From: Candidatus Binatota bacterium
GTDB taxonomy: Bacteria; Desulfobacterota; Binatia; UBA1149
Direction: 5' to 3'
Length of the DNA: 64,000 nucleotides
NCBI GenBank assembly: GCA_012960245.1
Contig: DUBO01000045.1
Location: 476 to 64,475 of the forward strand
The translations under genes were made by a program, and so were the position numbers. The notes under the pieces are model-generated. The model was not told the origin of the DNA. It ran no database searches and saw nothing but the letters and a program-made list of their open reading frames with translations. Positions 41,080-49,392 of this stretch are shown one piece after another; position 1 is the stretch's first letter; each line of letters begins with the position of its first letter.

Positions 41080-42873
41080 TCAGACCCTGACGCTACCGTC
41101 TACTATTTGCTTTCGCAGTGCCTCGTCGAGTGGCGCGTAACAGCCGGCCTCGTCGTCGCGAAACAGCACCGGGTCGGCCACCACCGCGGGATCAAAACCC
41201 TCGCGTACCAAGTCCGTCTTACGGTGCTTGAAGGTACCCGTCACGTCCACGACCTCCACCAGGCGCAGGAACAGTGGCTGCGCGTAAGCCGCCAGTGAAC
41301 CCGTCACCTCGCTGTACAGCTTCTCGAGGTCGAGCTCGCCATCAACAACCAGGGCCGCCATGCCGGCCCTGCCGTCCGCGCCCGGCACCTCTACGCCGTA
41401 GACCGTGGCCTCGCTCACTCCCGTGCAGGCCGTGAGCTGCTCAGCCACCTCGTTGGTGGATACGTTCTCGCCCTTCCAGCGAAAGGTATCGCCGATGCGA
41501 TCCACGAAGTAGTAGTAACCGTTGGCGTCGCGCCTGAGCAGGTCGCCGCTGCGGTACCAGCGGTCGCCGCTCTCGAACACGTCCCTCAATACCTTGCGCT
41601 CCGAGGCCTCCCTGTCGGTGTAGCCTTCGAACTCGGCCACCGGGCGGCCCTTGTCGGCCGGCATCCGGCACACGGCCTCGCCCACCTCGTCGGTCTCACA
41701 GGCGATCATAAAATCGTCCGCGTCACGCGGATGGGAATCGGACTCGACGTCGTAGCGCACCAGCTCCACGGGCAGCATGGGCTTGGCCCAGGCCGGCACG
41801 CGCCCTACCGAGCCCACGGTGTTATCTACGTTTATGAGCGCAAAGTTGGCCTCGGTGGCACCGTAGAACTCGCGTATTTCGGCCAGGCCGAAGCGATCCC
41901 GAAACTCTTCCCAGATGTCGGGCCGCAGACCGTTGCCCACCGCGCACCTGACCGAGTGCGCGCGATCATATTCGCTCGGCTCACCGTGGAGCAGGTAGCG
42001 ACACAGCTCACCGATGTACAGGAAGATGGTGACGCCTTCTTCAGTGCACTCGCGCCAGAACGCCGACGCTGAAAAACGCCGCCTGATGACCAGGCAGCCG
42101 CCGTTGAGCAGCGCCGTCGCGACCGCGATCACGCCGCCGCTCGAGTGATACAGGGGCAGCACGCAATACACCTTGTCGTTGGGCCCGGCGTCGGCCAGCA
42201 CCGTGTAGGCCGCGCCAACTCCGAGAAAACGAAAGTTACTGAAGTGAGCGGCCTTGGGATTGCCGGTGGTACCCGAGGTGTAGATATAAAAAAGATCGTC
42301 ACGCGAGCGGGCGTTCTGGCGCAGCGAGGCCGGCGGCCGTTCGCTCGAAGCTGTGGCCAGCACCGGGTCCAGCGGCAAACAGCCCTCGTGCTCGCCACAG
42401 CTCACCCAGGCGCGGGGCGCGTCCTGCAACTCATCGGTGATCTCCGTCCAGCGCTCGGCCAGCGCGGCGCTGACAACCAGCTCCCGCGCGCCCGACACCG
42501 TGATCGCGTGGGCCAGCTGGGCACCCGCGAGGTTGGTGTTGATCAGCGCAGTCACGGCCCCGAGCTTGGCCAGTCCGAACCAGGTGATTATGAACTCGGG
42601 GCGGTTCTCCATCAGCAGCGCCACGACGTCGCCGTGCCCCACCCCCTGCGAACGCGCCCACGCCGCCACCCGGTTGGCGGCCTCGTCCATGTTCCGGTAA
42701 CTCACCGATTCACCCTCGAAACGCAGCGCGGTTGCCGAGGGTGTACGGTCGACCTGCTCTTCGAGCTGGCCGGCCACGGTGTGCATGCCGCCGGGCTTGA
42801 AGCGCAACATCTTCAGGCCGGTCCTGCCAAGGACCCTTATCGTCCTCAATTCTCTCGACAGTCCTTCGAACAT
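41080..42873 (-). CDS. Long/very-long-chain acyl-CoA synthetase (FadD6/ACSVL-like)
   Basis: 597 residues, ANL superfamily. The AMP motif is YIYTSGTTGNPKAAHFS. LPLYHSSGGVIAVATALLNG, EFYGATEANFALINVDNT and RSGDLLRRDANGYYYFVDRI with TFRWKGENVSTNEVAEQL match the FATP/FadD6 subgroup. The C-terminal TGTFKHRKTDLVREGFDP contains the equivalent of the catalytic lysine region. It activates long-chain fatty acids or steroid side chains. ATG 42873 follows GGGGGAG; an upstream extension is not used. The 13-bp gap to the upstream SDR gene suggests one operon. Confidence 0.9.
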   Translation of the reverse strand: MFEGLSRELRTIRVLGRTGLKMLRFKPGGMHTVAGQLEEQVDRTPSATALRFEGESVSYRNMDEAANRVAAWARSQGVGHGDVVALLMENRPEFIITWFGLAKLGAVTALINTNLAGAQLAHAITVSGARELVVSAALAERWTEITDELQDAPRAWVSCGEHEGCLPLDPVLATASSERPPASLRQNARSRDDLFYIYTSGTTGNPKAAHFSNFRFLGVGAAYTVLADAGPNDKVYCVLPLYHSSGGVIAVATALLNGGCLVIRRRFSASAFWRECTEEGVTIFLYIGELCRYLLHGEPSEYDRAHSVRCAVGNGLRPDIWEEFRDRFGLAEIREFYGATEANFALINVDNTVGSVGRVPAWAKPMLPVELVRYDVESDSHPRDADDFMIACETDEVGEAVCRMPADKGRPVAEFEGYTDREASERKVLRDVFESGDRWYRSGDLLRRDANGYYYFVDRIGDTFRWKGENVSTNEVAEQLTACTGVSEATVYGVEVPGADGRAGMAALVVDGELDLEKLYSEVTGSLAAYAQPLFLRLVEVVDVTGTFKHRKTDLVREGFDPAVVADPVLFRDDEAGCYAPLDEALRKQIVDGSVRV

Positions 42874-42886
42874 CAGCTCTCCCCCC

Positions 42887-43645
42887 TCAGCCGTGTGCCT
42901 GGCCCATTCCACCGTCCATCACCACGATGTCGCCCGTCACCATGTCGGCCCGCAGCAAGCCCATGATGGTTTGCGCCACGTCGTCGGGTCCCGCCACGCG
43001 CTTGAGCGGGGTCGCCTCGGCTGCCATCTGCTTGATAACGTCGTAGTGTTCGCGATCCTTCCACCAACGGGTGTCAACGAAGCCCGGCGCCACGGCGTTG
43101 ACCCTGACCTCGGGGGCCATGACCCTCGAGGTAGTGACCGTGAGACTGTTGATAGCGGCCTTCGAAGCACAGTAGGGAATCGAACTGCCCATGCCGTAGA
43201 CGCCGGCCACGCTCGACAGGTTGACCACCGCGCCGCCCTCACCGGCCTTGAGCGCATCGGCCGCCGCGCGCGTGCAGTAGAAGGTGCCGCGCACGTTGGT
43301 GTCAAAAATACGTTCCCAGTCCTCGTCGCTCACGCCCTCGAGATCGTCGTGGGGCACGAAGCAGGTCACGCCGGCGTTGTTCACCAGCACGTCGAGACCT
43401 CCCAGTACTTCGACCGTCTCGGCCACCATCGCTCGCACCTGCTCGTCGTTGCCCACGTCGGCCTTGACGGCAAGCGACTTGACGCCCAGCCCTTCGATCT
43501 CTGCCGCGGTGGCCTCACAATCCTCGCGCGAGCGCGAGTAGTTTACCGCCACGTGGCAGCCGGCAGCCGCCAGTGCCAGCGCCGTGGCCCGTCCTATGCC
43601 CACACCACCACCGGTTACAAGCGCCTTTTTCCCTTTAAGTTCCAT
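42887..43645 (-). CDS. Short-chain dehydrogenase/reductase
   Basis: 252 residues, classical SDR. The nucleotide-binding motif is TGGGVGIGRA (TGxxxGIG), with LVNNAGVT as the NNAG motif. The catalytic Ser is in VVNLSSVAGVYG, and YxxxK is YCASKAAINS. VAPGFVDTRWW and VMDGGMG end the fold. It is an NAD(P)-dependent alcohol/ketone oxidoreductase; FabG-like or hydroxyacyl/steroid substrates are possible. ATG 43645 has AAGG upstream. It probably shares a transcript with the acyl-CoA ligase. Confidence 0.92.
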   Translation of the reverse strand: MELKGKKALVTGGGVGIGRATALALAAAGCHVAVNYSRSREDCEATAAEIEGLGVKSLAVKADVGNDEQVRAMVAETVEVLGGLDVLVNNAGVTCFVPHDDLEGVSDEDWERIFDTNVRGTFYCTRAAADALKAGEGGAVVNLSSVAGVYGMGSSIPYCASKAAINSLTVTTSRVMAPEVRVNAVAPGFVDTRWWKDREHYDVIKQMAAEATPLKRVAGPDDVAQTIMGLLRADMVTGDIVVMDGGMGQAHG

Positions 43646-43713
43646 GGTCTACCTTCTACCCGCAAAGCCGTATACCTTCCAGTCTCGCCCGCGAGCCAAG
43701 GGCGCGTACCGGT

Positions 43714-43748
43714 TGCCACCCCTGGAAACCGGAAGGAACGTAATCCCC
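43714..43748 (+). promoter_or_regulatory. Leader motif TTGCCACC...AAGGAACGTAATCCC (second copy)
   Basis: TTGCCACC (43714) and AAGGAACGTAATCCC precede ATG 43751. The AAGGA-to-ATG distance is 18 nt, identical to the copy before the aldo-keto reductase gene. It may be part of an extended ribosome-binding or regulatory leader. Confidence 0.4.
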
Positions 43749-43750
43749 TT

Positions 43751-44035
43751 ATGAAAGATTCTATCGCCGAGCGCTACTGGCGCACCAACTTGAAGATCAT
43801 GGCCGTGCTGCTGCTCATCTGGGCGGTGACGAGCTTCGGCCTGGGCATAATCGGCGCGCCGGCCCTCAACGAGATACGCCTCGGTGGTTTCCCGTTGGGC
43901 TTCTGGTTCGCCCAACAGGGCAGCATCATCGTCTTCGTGTTGTTGATCGGCATCTACGCCGCCCTCATGAACCGCGTGGACGACCGCCACCACCGCGAGC
44001 TGCAGAAAGAGCGTAGCGAGGGGGCGGGCAAATGA
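43751..44035 (+). CDS. DUF4212 small subunit of a sodium/solute symporter
   Basis: 94 residues with two transmembrane helices (about 15-37 and 54-76). IAERYWRTNLKIMAVLLLIW and RLGGFPLGFWFAQQGSIIVF are typical of DUF4212, which is almost always encoded directly before an SSS-family symporter of the VC_2705 subgroup. The stop overlaps the start of that gene by four bases (ATGA). The start is ATG 43751; longer frames upstream lie inside the divergent SDR region. Confidence 0.92.
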   Translation: MKDSIAERYWRTNLKIMAVLLLIWAVTSFGLGIIGAPALNEIRLGGFPLGFWFAQQGSIIVFVLLIGIYAALMNRVDDRHHRELQKERSEGAGK

Positions 44036-45864
44036 GCGTTTCGGCGTGGACCTACCTCTTCGTGGGCCTGAGTTTTTCGCTGTACCTGGGCATCGCGTGG
44101 CGAAGCCGCGTGCGCGACACCCGCGGGTTTTTCGTGGCTGGGCGCGGAGTACCCGCGATGGCCAACGGCATGGCCACTGCCGCCGACTGGATGAGCGCCG
44201 CCTCGTTCATCTCCATGGCCGGATTGATTTCCATGATGGGCTACGCGGGCGGCGTGTACCTCATGGGATGGACGGGCGGCTACGTGCTCCTGGCCCTGTT
44301 GCTGGCGCCCTACCTGCGTAAGTTCGGCAAGTTCACGGTGCCCGACTTCATCGGCGACCGCTACGATTCGAACGTAGCGCGCGTTGTGGCCGTGCTGTGC
44401 GCCGTCTTCATCAGCTTTGTTTACGTGGCCGGACAGATGCGCGGCGTGGGCGTGGTCTTCTCGCGCTTCCTCGAGGTCGACATCAATGTGGGCGTCGTCA
44501 TAGGCATGGCCATCGTCTTCGTCTATGCCACCCTGGGCGGCATGAAGGGCATCACCTGGACGCAGGTGGCCCAGTACTGGGTACTCATTACTGCCTTCCT
44601 CGTCCCCGCCATAGCCATCAGCATACGCCTGACCGGCCACGCGCTGCCGCAGGTGGGCATGGGTGCCGAGCTGCTCGACAGCGCATCGGGTGGTGGCGTG
44701 TACCTGCTCGACAAGCTCAACCAGATCCACGCCGACCTCGGCTTTGCCAGCTACACCGATGCCTTTGCCTCGCAGCGCTGGAACCGGCTCAACGTGGGCC
44801 TTACGGCGCTCGCGCTCATGGTGGGCACGGCTGGCCTGCCGCACGTGCTGGTACGTTTTTACACCGTCAAGAATGTGAAGGCCGCGCGCTGGAGCGCATT
44901 CTGGGCGCTGTTTTTTATCTCCATGCTCTACCTCACCGCGCCGGCCACGGCCGCGTTTGCGCGCTACTACATGATAGACAGCCTGCAGGGGCAGAGCCGA
45001 CAGGAACTGCCCGCCTGGTTCGAGAGCTGGGAACAGACCGGGCTCATCGCCTGGTTCGATAACGGCGACAACCGCCTTCGTTACTCAGCCGGTGAAGACA
45101 ACGAGGTGTTCAGGAGCGGCAGCATGGCGGCTACGCGCATGCAGGCACTGGCTACCAGCCACCAGCGCTGGCTGGACGGTACCGGCGGCGAAGACGCGCG
45201 GCCCGAACTGCGCGAAGCCGGCCTGTCGGGGCCCGACCGCGACATCATAGTGCTGGCCACGCCCGAAATGGCCGGCCTGTCGGCGTGGATCATAGCGCTC
45301 ATGGCAGCCGGCGGACTGGCGGCGGCGCTGTCGACGGCCAGCGGCTTGCTGCTGGTCGTATCGTCGAGCGTCGCCCACGATCTTTACTACCGCATCATCA
45401 ACCCGCAAGCGTCCGAGGCCAAGCGACTGGCCGTGGGCAGGGCCACCATAGGACTGGCCGTGGTGGTGGCGGGCATATTCGGAATCTATCCACCGGGCTT
45501 CGTAGCCGAGGTTGTAGCGTTTGCCTTCGGACTGGCGGCGGCGAGCTTCTTTCCGGCCCTGGTACTGGGTATTTTCTCTCGCCGCGTGGGCACCGTGCCT
45601 GCCGTAAGCGGCATGGTGGTGGGCATCGGCTTTACTGCCGCCTACATTATAGGCAACCGTTTTTTCGGCATGCCGGCCTGGTGCTTCGGCATAAGCGCCC
45701 AGGCCATAGGCTCGGTGGGCATGCTCCTCAACTTTGCCGTGGCCTTGCTGCTGGTGCCCTTCTGCAAACCGCCGGGGCCCACCGTGCAACAGCTCATCGA
45801 CCGCATACGCGAGCCCGAAGGCTCCGGCCCGGCCGTCGACATCGAGACCGCAGCCGGGCAGTGA
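44032..45864 (+). CDS. Sodium:solute symporter (SSS family, VC_2705/ActP-like)
   Basis: 610 residues with about 13 transmembrane helices. FFVAGRGVPAMANGMATAAD and WMSAASFISMAGLISMMGY carry the SSS sodium-site region. YATLGGMKGITWTQVAQYW and GTAGLPHVLVRFYTVKNV are family signatures. ALSTASGLLLVVSSSVAHDL is the second conserved sodium site. A ~100-residue soluble insert (about 325-415, QELPAWFESWEQTG...ATPEMAG) is characteristic of this subgroup. It probably takes up acetate or other short carboxylates with sodium, as a pair with the DUF4212 protein. Confidence 0.92.
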   Translation: MSVSAWTYLFVGLSFSLYLGIAWRSRVRDTRGFFVAGRGVPAMANGMATAADWMSAASFISMAGLISMMGYAGGVYLMGWTGGYVLLALLLAPYLRKFGKFTVPDFIGDRYDSNVARVVAVLCAVFISFVYVAGQMRGVGVVFSRFLEVDINVGVVIGMAIVFVYATLGGMKGITWTQVAQYWVLITAFLVPAIAISIRLTGHALPQVGMGAELLDSASGGGVYLLDKLNQIHADLGFASYTDAFASQRWNRLNVGLTALALMVGTAGLPHVLVRFYTVKNVKAARWSAFWALFFISMLYLTAPATAAFARYYMIDSLQGQSRQELPAWFESWEQTGLIAWFDNGDNRLRYSAGEDNEVFRSGSMAATRMQALATSHQRWLDGTGGEDARPELREAGLSGPDRDIIVLATPEMAGLSAWIIALMAAGGLAAALSTASGLLLVVSSSVAHDLYYRIINPQASEAKRLAVGRATIGLAVVVAGIFGIYPPGFVAEVVAFAFGLAAASFFPALVLGIFSRRVGTVPAVSGMVVGIGFTAAYIIGNRFFGMPAWCFGISAQAIGSVGMLLNFAVALLLVPFCKPPGPTVQQLIDRIREPEGSGPAVDIETAAGQ

Positions 45865-45887
45865 AATTACCAGGGGGCGGGCGCCGC

Positions 45888-46298
45888 TCAGTCCTTCTTG
45901 ATCCAGCCCTTGCCGGGCACGTGGTTCATCTCCACGCGTATCCCGTCGGGATCTTCGAACAACAGCGAGTAGTAGCCGGGAGCCCACTCGTCTTCGCGCG
46001 GCGGGTGAACGATGGTAGCGCCCATCTTGAGGAGTAGCTCGTGCAGCGTGTCTACATCCTGGCGCTCGCGCGCGCGCAGGCAGACGTGGTGCAAGCCGCT
46101 GCGCTGCTGGTCAAAGCGGTCGCCGACATCACCCCTCTGTATTCCGATAGCGGTGCGGCCTCCTATGCAGTAGTAGTTGTCGGCGCTGTCTATGAGCGGC
46201 GTCAGCCCGAGCTCGGGCAGAAGGTGGCCCCAGAAGACCCTGCAGGCCTCGAAGTCACTCACCGTCAACATCACGTGAGCTATACCGTTTATTTCCAT
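45888..46298 (-). CDS. Glyoxalase/bleomycin-resistance (VOC) family protein
   Basis: 136 residues, one VOC domain with two beta-alpha-beta-beta-beta modules: GIAHVMLTVSDFEACRVFW and GLHHVCLRARERQDVDTLH. Metal ligands are likely the His of each module and the Glu of LFEDPDGIRVEMNHV. It could be a dioxygenase, isomerase or thiol-binding protein. The start ATG 46298 has AGAAGG upstream. It is the last of four minus-strand genes beginning with ispG. Confidence 0.88.
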   Translation of the reverse strand: MEINGIAHVMLTVSDFEACRVFWGHLLPELGLTPLIDSADNYYCIGGRTAIGIQRGDVGDRFDQQRSGLHHVCLRARERQDVDTLHELLLKMGATIVHPPREDEWAPGYYSLLFEDPDGIRVEMNHVPGKGWIKKD

Positions 46299-46321
46299 GT
46301 CTCGCCTTCTCTCCCGGTCGC

Positions 46322-46927
46322 TCAGCCCCTGCTGTTCGCACGACGCGCCAGCAGGCGAGCGTAAATTCTCAGCGCCGCCAGCGCCAGCATCACGGCCACG
46401 CCCACCGCGGCTACCGGTCTCTGCGCGGCTCCGCCGGCCCATGTCACCGTGAACACCACCCAGAGATACAGCATGCCGCTGCGATGGAGCAACAGCCAGC
46501 GTTTCCTGCCCAGCGCTTCGACTGCAGCGTCGCTACTGGTGGCAGCCATCAGGGCTATGACCACGAAACCTCCGCTGCCGGCTACCAGGGTGAGCGGGTC
46601 CACTCCCAGCTCGACCAGCTGGACCAGCGTGAGCAAGGCCAGCAGGTGAACGCCGTGCGACATGGCCATGCCCAGGCCCACGCGCCGGCGCGAAGCCAGC
46701 AGCGAGAGCGCCCAGCGTTTCCTACTGAGATGGGCAAGAGGTGCCGCCGCCCAGGCCAACACGAACAGCAGGCTCGACAGCGCCCCGGTAGACCTGATCA
46801 CGATACGCGCCGAATCCTCGCCCGAGTCACCCCCACCCAGGGCGGCCGCCACCAGCAGGACCAGCAACGTGGCAGTAGCCGGCAGCAGTCGATGCGCGCG
46901 GGGTTTCGTAACCGGTAAAACCATCAT
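46322..46927 (-). CDS. Ferric-reductase-like transmembrane (MsrQ/YedZ-like) protein
   Basis: 201 residues with five or six helices. SSLLFVLAWAAAPLAHLSRK, RRVGLGMAMSHGVHLLALLT and LGRKRWLLLHRSGMLYLWVV contain histidines positioned as in the heme-binding helices of the ferric-reductase-like domain (PF01794). YedZ/MsrQ is the heme partner of periplasmic MsrP, which is not seen here. It starts immediately after the MOSC gene stop (TGA then ATG), so it is translationally coupled. Confidence 0.75.
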   Translation of the reverse strand: MMVLPVTKPRAHRLLPATATLLVLLVAAALGGGDSGEDSARIVIRSTGALSSLLFVLAWAAAPLAHLSRKRWALSLLASRRRVGLGMAMSHGVHLLALLTLVQLVELGVDPLTLVAGSGGFVVIALMAATSSDAAVEALGRKRWLLLHRSGMLYLWVVFTVTWAGGAAQRPVAAVGVAVMLALAALRIYARLLARRANSRG

Positions 46928-47431
46928 TCAGCCGCGGGGCTCTGCCACCACGATCTCGTCGCCCTCGCCCACGCTACCGTCCTCGATCACGCGCACGCAG
47001 ATGCCACCGCGGCCGAGCAGCGAACGGGTCATGCCAGGCTCGGTGAGCGCCTCGATGTAGGCGCAGGGCGGACGAGGCCGGTCGTACTCGAACAGCGCGC
47101 TGCCCAACCTGAAACGCAGCCCGGCCAGCGCTTGCAGGCCAGCTCCCTCTACCGCACCGCCCTCTATCATACCGCGCACGACGATATTGCGCCGGTGCTG
47201 GCCCTCGCCCACGGCCACGCCCGTGTCACGGGTAATGGCGTCAAGATCCTCGGCGCTTATCAAGGTCACCTGGCATTCGTCAACGCCGGTCCAGTAACCG
47301 CTGCGTTCACAGTAACGGTCGCCGTCAAGTCCGCGGCCGGCCAGGGCCGTCACGCGGTCCACGCGCAACATGGGCTCGCTTCCGCGAACCGCCACGTACA
47401 GTGCTTCAACGCGGGCAGCCAACTCTCTCAA
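46928..47431 (-). CDS. MOSC-domain protein
   Basis: 167 residues starting at TTG 47431, which overlaps the isp[21 protein letters not shown] and [14 protein letters not shown] give the N-terminal pattern, and [12 protein letters not shown] follows. The conserved MOSC cysteine is in [17 protein letters not shown], and the end is [23 protein letters not shown] domains bind molybdenum cofactor or transfer sulfur. A role in cofactor handling for the YdeP-like molybdoenzyme is possible but not shown by context. Confidence 0.9.
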   Translation of the reverse strand: MRELAARVEALYVAVRGSEPMLRVDRVTALAGRGLDGDRYCERSGYWTGVDECQVTLISAEDLDAITRDTGVAVGEGQHRRNIVVRGMIEGGAVEGAGLQALAGLRFRLGSALFEYDRPRPPCAYIEALTEPGMTRSLLGRGGICVRVIEDGSVGEGDEIVVAEPRG

Positions 47432-48579
47432 GCTCCCTCGGCCGCAACCTGCGAGGCAATGATCTGGTCGAGTTCGGCGCGCAGGCGCGGCAGTATCTCT
47501 TCATAGGAATACGAGCCCAGGCTCTCGGGCCCACGCTTGAGGTTCACAAAGGTTGGCGCGCACCACAGCCCGAGGTCGGCGTCATCGGTCTCGCCGGGGC
47601 CGTTTACCCTGCAACCCATGATGGCAATGGTGAGCCTGTGGTCGCGGGCATAAGCCGTGAGATCGCGCACGTCTTCGGCCAGCTGCACGAAGGCCTCGTT
47701 CTCTACCCGCGAACAACTCGGGCAGCTGATAATGTTGAGTCCGGGCAGGCCGTAGTCGACCACGCTGCGCACGCGGCCAGCCGCTACGTCGGCGAGGATG
47801 CTGCGCGCAGCCTCGATTTCTTCGCACTTGCGATCGTTGGGTACGGTGAGTGACACGCGCAGGGTGTCGCCTACGCCACGGGCCAGCAACTGCTCAAAAG
47901 CGATGCGCGTCTTGATGACTCCGTCGGGTGGAAGGCCAGCCTCGGTAACGCCCAGGTGCAGGGGCACCCCGGGGCGCTGTTCACTGAAGCGCAGGTTGGC
48001 GTCGACCACCTGGGCGGGGTCGGAATCCTTGAGCGATACGCAGTAGCGGGTAAAACCGATAGAGTCGAGAAAGTCCGAGTGAGCGGTGGCGCTCTCCACC
48101 ATGGGCGTCACGGCGTCGCCGGGCCCGTAACGGTCGGCGAGCTCAGGGTCCACCGAGCCGCAGTTGACGCCGACCCGCAGCGCGCAGTCGTTGTCTGCGG
48201 CGACACCCGCGATCATACGGACCTTGTCCTGCCAGGACCGCTCACGCTCGTGGTGATAAAGATGCCCGGGGTTATAGCGCAACTTGTCCACCCAGGGCGC
48301 GACCCTTTCCGCGAGGCGGTAGTTCTCCTGCAGGTCCACCACCAGGTTGGCATCTGTACCCTTGCGTATGTCGGCCAGGGCATCGGCGTCAGCGCGACTG
48401 TCTACGGCCACCCTCACGAGATCCGCGCCAACCGCGTGCAGCGCGTTGACCTGCTCGAGCGTGGCCGCCGCGTCGCTCGTAGGCGTGGCAGTCATGCTTT
48501 GGACGGCAATGCGATTGCCATCGCCTATAACTACCGTGCCTACGGCGACAGCGCGGGTGCTTTTTCGTTTGATGTCCAT
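47428..48579 (-). CDS. ispG: 4-hydroxy-3-methylbut-2-enyl diphosphate synthase (IspG/GcpE)
   Basis: 383 residues. Converts MEcPP to HMBPP in the MEP pathway. The TIM-barrel N-terminus has [15 protein letters not shown], then [15 protein letters not shown] and [17 protein letters not shown]. The [4Fe-4S] cysteines and Glu are in [10 protein letters not shown] and [18 protein letters not shown] 48579 (MDIKRK) begins at the conserved end; the frame upstream has no homology. Genes for MOSC, ferric-reductase-like and VOC proteins follow with overlaps or short gaps. Confidence 0.95.
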   Translation of the reverse strand: MDIKRKSTRAVAVGTVVIGDGNRIAVQSMTATPTSDAAATLEQVNALHAVGADLVRVAVDSRADADALADIRKGTDANLVVDLQENYRLAERVAPWVDKLRYNPGHLYHHERERSWQDKVRMIAGVAADNDCALRVGVNCGSVDPELADRYGPGDAVTPMVESATAHSDFLDSIGFTRYCVSLKDSDPAQVVDANLRFSEQRPGVPLHLGVTEAGLPPDGVIKTRIAFEQLLARGVGDTLRVSLTVPNDRKCEEIEAARSILADVAAGRVRSVVDYGLPGLNIISCPSCSRVENEAFVQLAEDVRDLTAYARDHRLTIAIMGCRVNGPGETDDADLGLWCAPTFVNLKRGPESLGSYSYEEILPRLRAELDQIIASQVAAEGA

Positions 48580-48640
48580 GGGTGGTGTAGCCAGCTTAGA
48601 GAATAGGAAAAGCTTCCGACAAGCGCTAACGTAGACGCGG

Positions 48641-49048
48641 GTGGAAGCGGTACCCGAAATTCCCAGGCGGCTGTTGACCGACTGCCGCATCATTGCCGTG
48701 GTCGGGCTGTCTGACGACCCCGGCCGCGCCTCGCACCGGGTGGCAGCCTACCTGCTGGCCGCCGGTTACGAAATCGAGCCCGTAAACCCGCGCGTGGCAA
48801 GCGTGCTCGGGCGCGACTGCTCACCCGACCTGGCCTCGCTGCCGCAGCCGGTAGACATCGTACAGGTATTCCGACGCTCGCAGTACGCGGGCGAGGTGGT
48901 CGACGCGGCCATCGAAGCCGGCATCCCCGCCGTTTGGTTGCAGGACGGCGTAGTCGACGAACAAGCCGCCGCGCGCGCGCAGCAGGCGGGCATGGACGTG
49001 GTCATGGACCGCTGCATGATGCGAGACCACGCGCTGCTGGACCTGTAA
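48641..49048 (+). CDS. CoA-binding domain protein (YccU-like)
   Basis: 135 residues, Rossmann-type CoA-binding fold. [75 protein letters not shown] and a final [12 protein letters not shown] match the YccU family throughout. The role is unknown, possibly CoA-dependent regulation. The GTG start at 48641 gives the normal length. It is divergent from ispG. Confidence 0.92.
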   Translation: MEAVPEIPRRLLTDCRIIAVVGLSDDPGRASHRVAAYLLAAGYEIEPVNPRVASVLGRDCSPDLASLPQPVDIVQVFRRSQYAGEVVDAAIEAGIPAVWLQDGVVDEQAAARAQQAGMDVVMDRCMMRDHALLDL

Positions 49049-49392
49049 GACGCGGCCAGCAGCACTGCAACTGCCCTTTTACGCAACTGTCTCGTCCGCT
49101 GTTCGTTATTCGAACACCATACCCAATCGTTACAACCGCCCCTGATAACCTTAGTAATCACTGCTCTTATTCACCGCAACGACCAGTGCCGTCCCCCCGG
49201 CAAGTTTCGTATGCGACACAACCAACGGCCATCCTCTACCGCTTACTGGAATAAGGCGTATTCTCCGAATCAGAATGATTTGATATTTCCCGGTTACCGC
49301 CCCCCCCTTGGTGGCCGGGAACGGGATCCCGGCAGGTTGGGACTCCCCTTTCTCCTTGCCTGCCGGGGTCCTAAAGTTCTGCTGCCGAGCGG
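49049..49392. other. 344-bp convergent intergenic region, A/T-richer than the genome
   Basis: No credible ORF is visible between the CoA-binding gene and the end of the DUF255 gene. The first ~230 bp have no structure I can name. The right part holds two long hairpins (49287-49371). Neither is followed by a T-tract, so they are not textbook terminators. Confidence 0.6.
49287..49371. other. Two tandem long-stem hairpins
   Basis: Hairpin 1: TTCCCGGTTACC (49287-49298) with GGTGGCCGGGAA (49310-49321), 12 pairs including two G-U, with a C-rich 11-nt loop. Hairpin 2: GGATCCCGGCAGG (49324-49336) with CCTGCCGGGGTCC (49359-49371), 13 pairs including one G-U, with a 22-nt loop. They are separated by 2 nt. 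They may be a structured RNA, a repeat unit or a convergent transcription barrier. Confidence 0.65.

Noticed and set aside
42779-43750. Long plus-strand extension upstream of the DUF4212 gene
   Set aside because: It lies antisense to the SDR gene. The real start at 43751 matches the family N-terminus.
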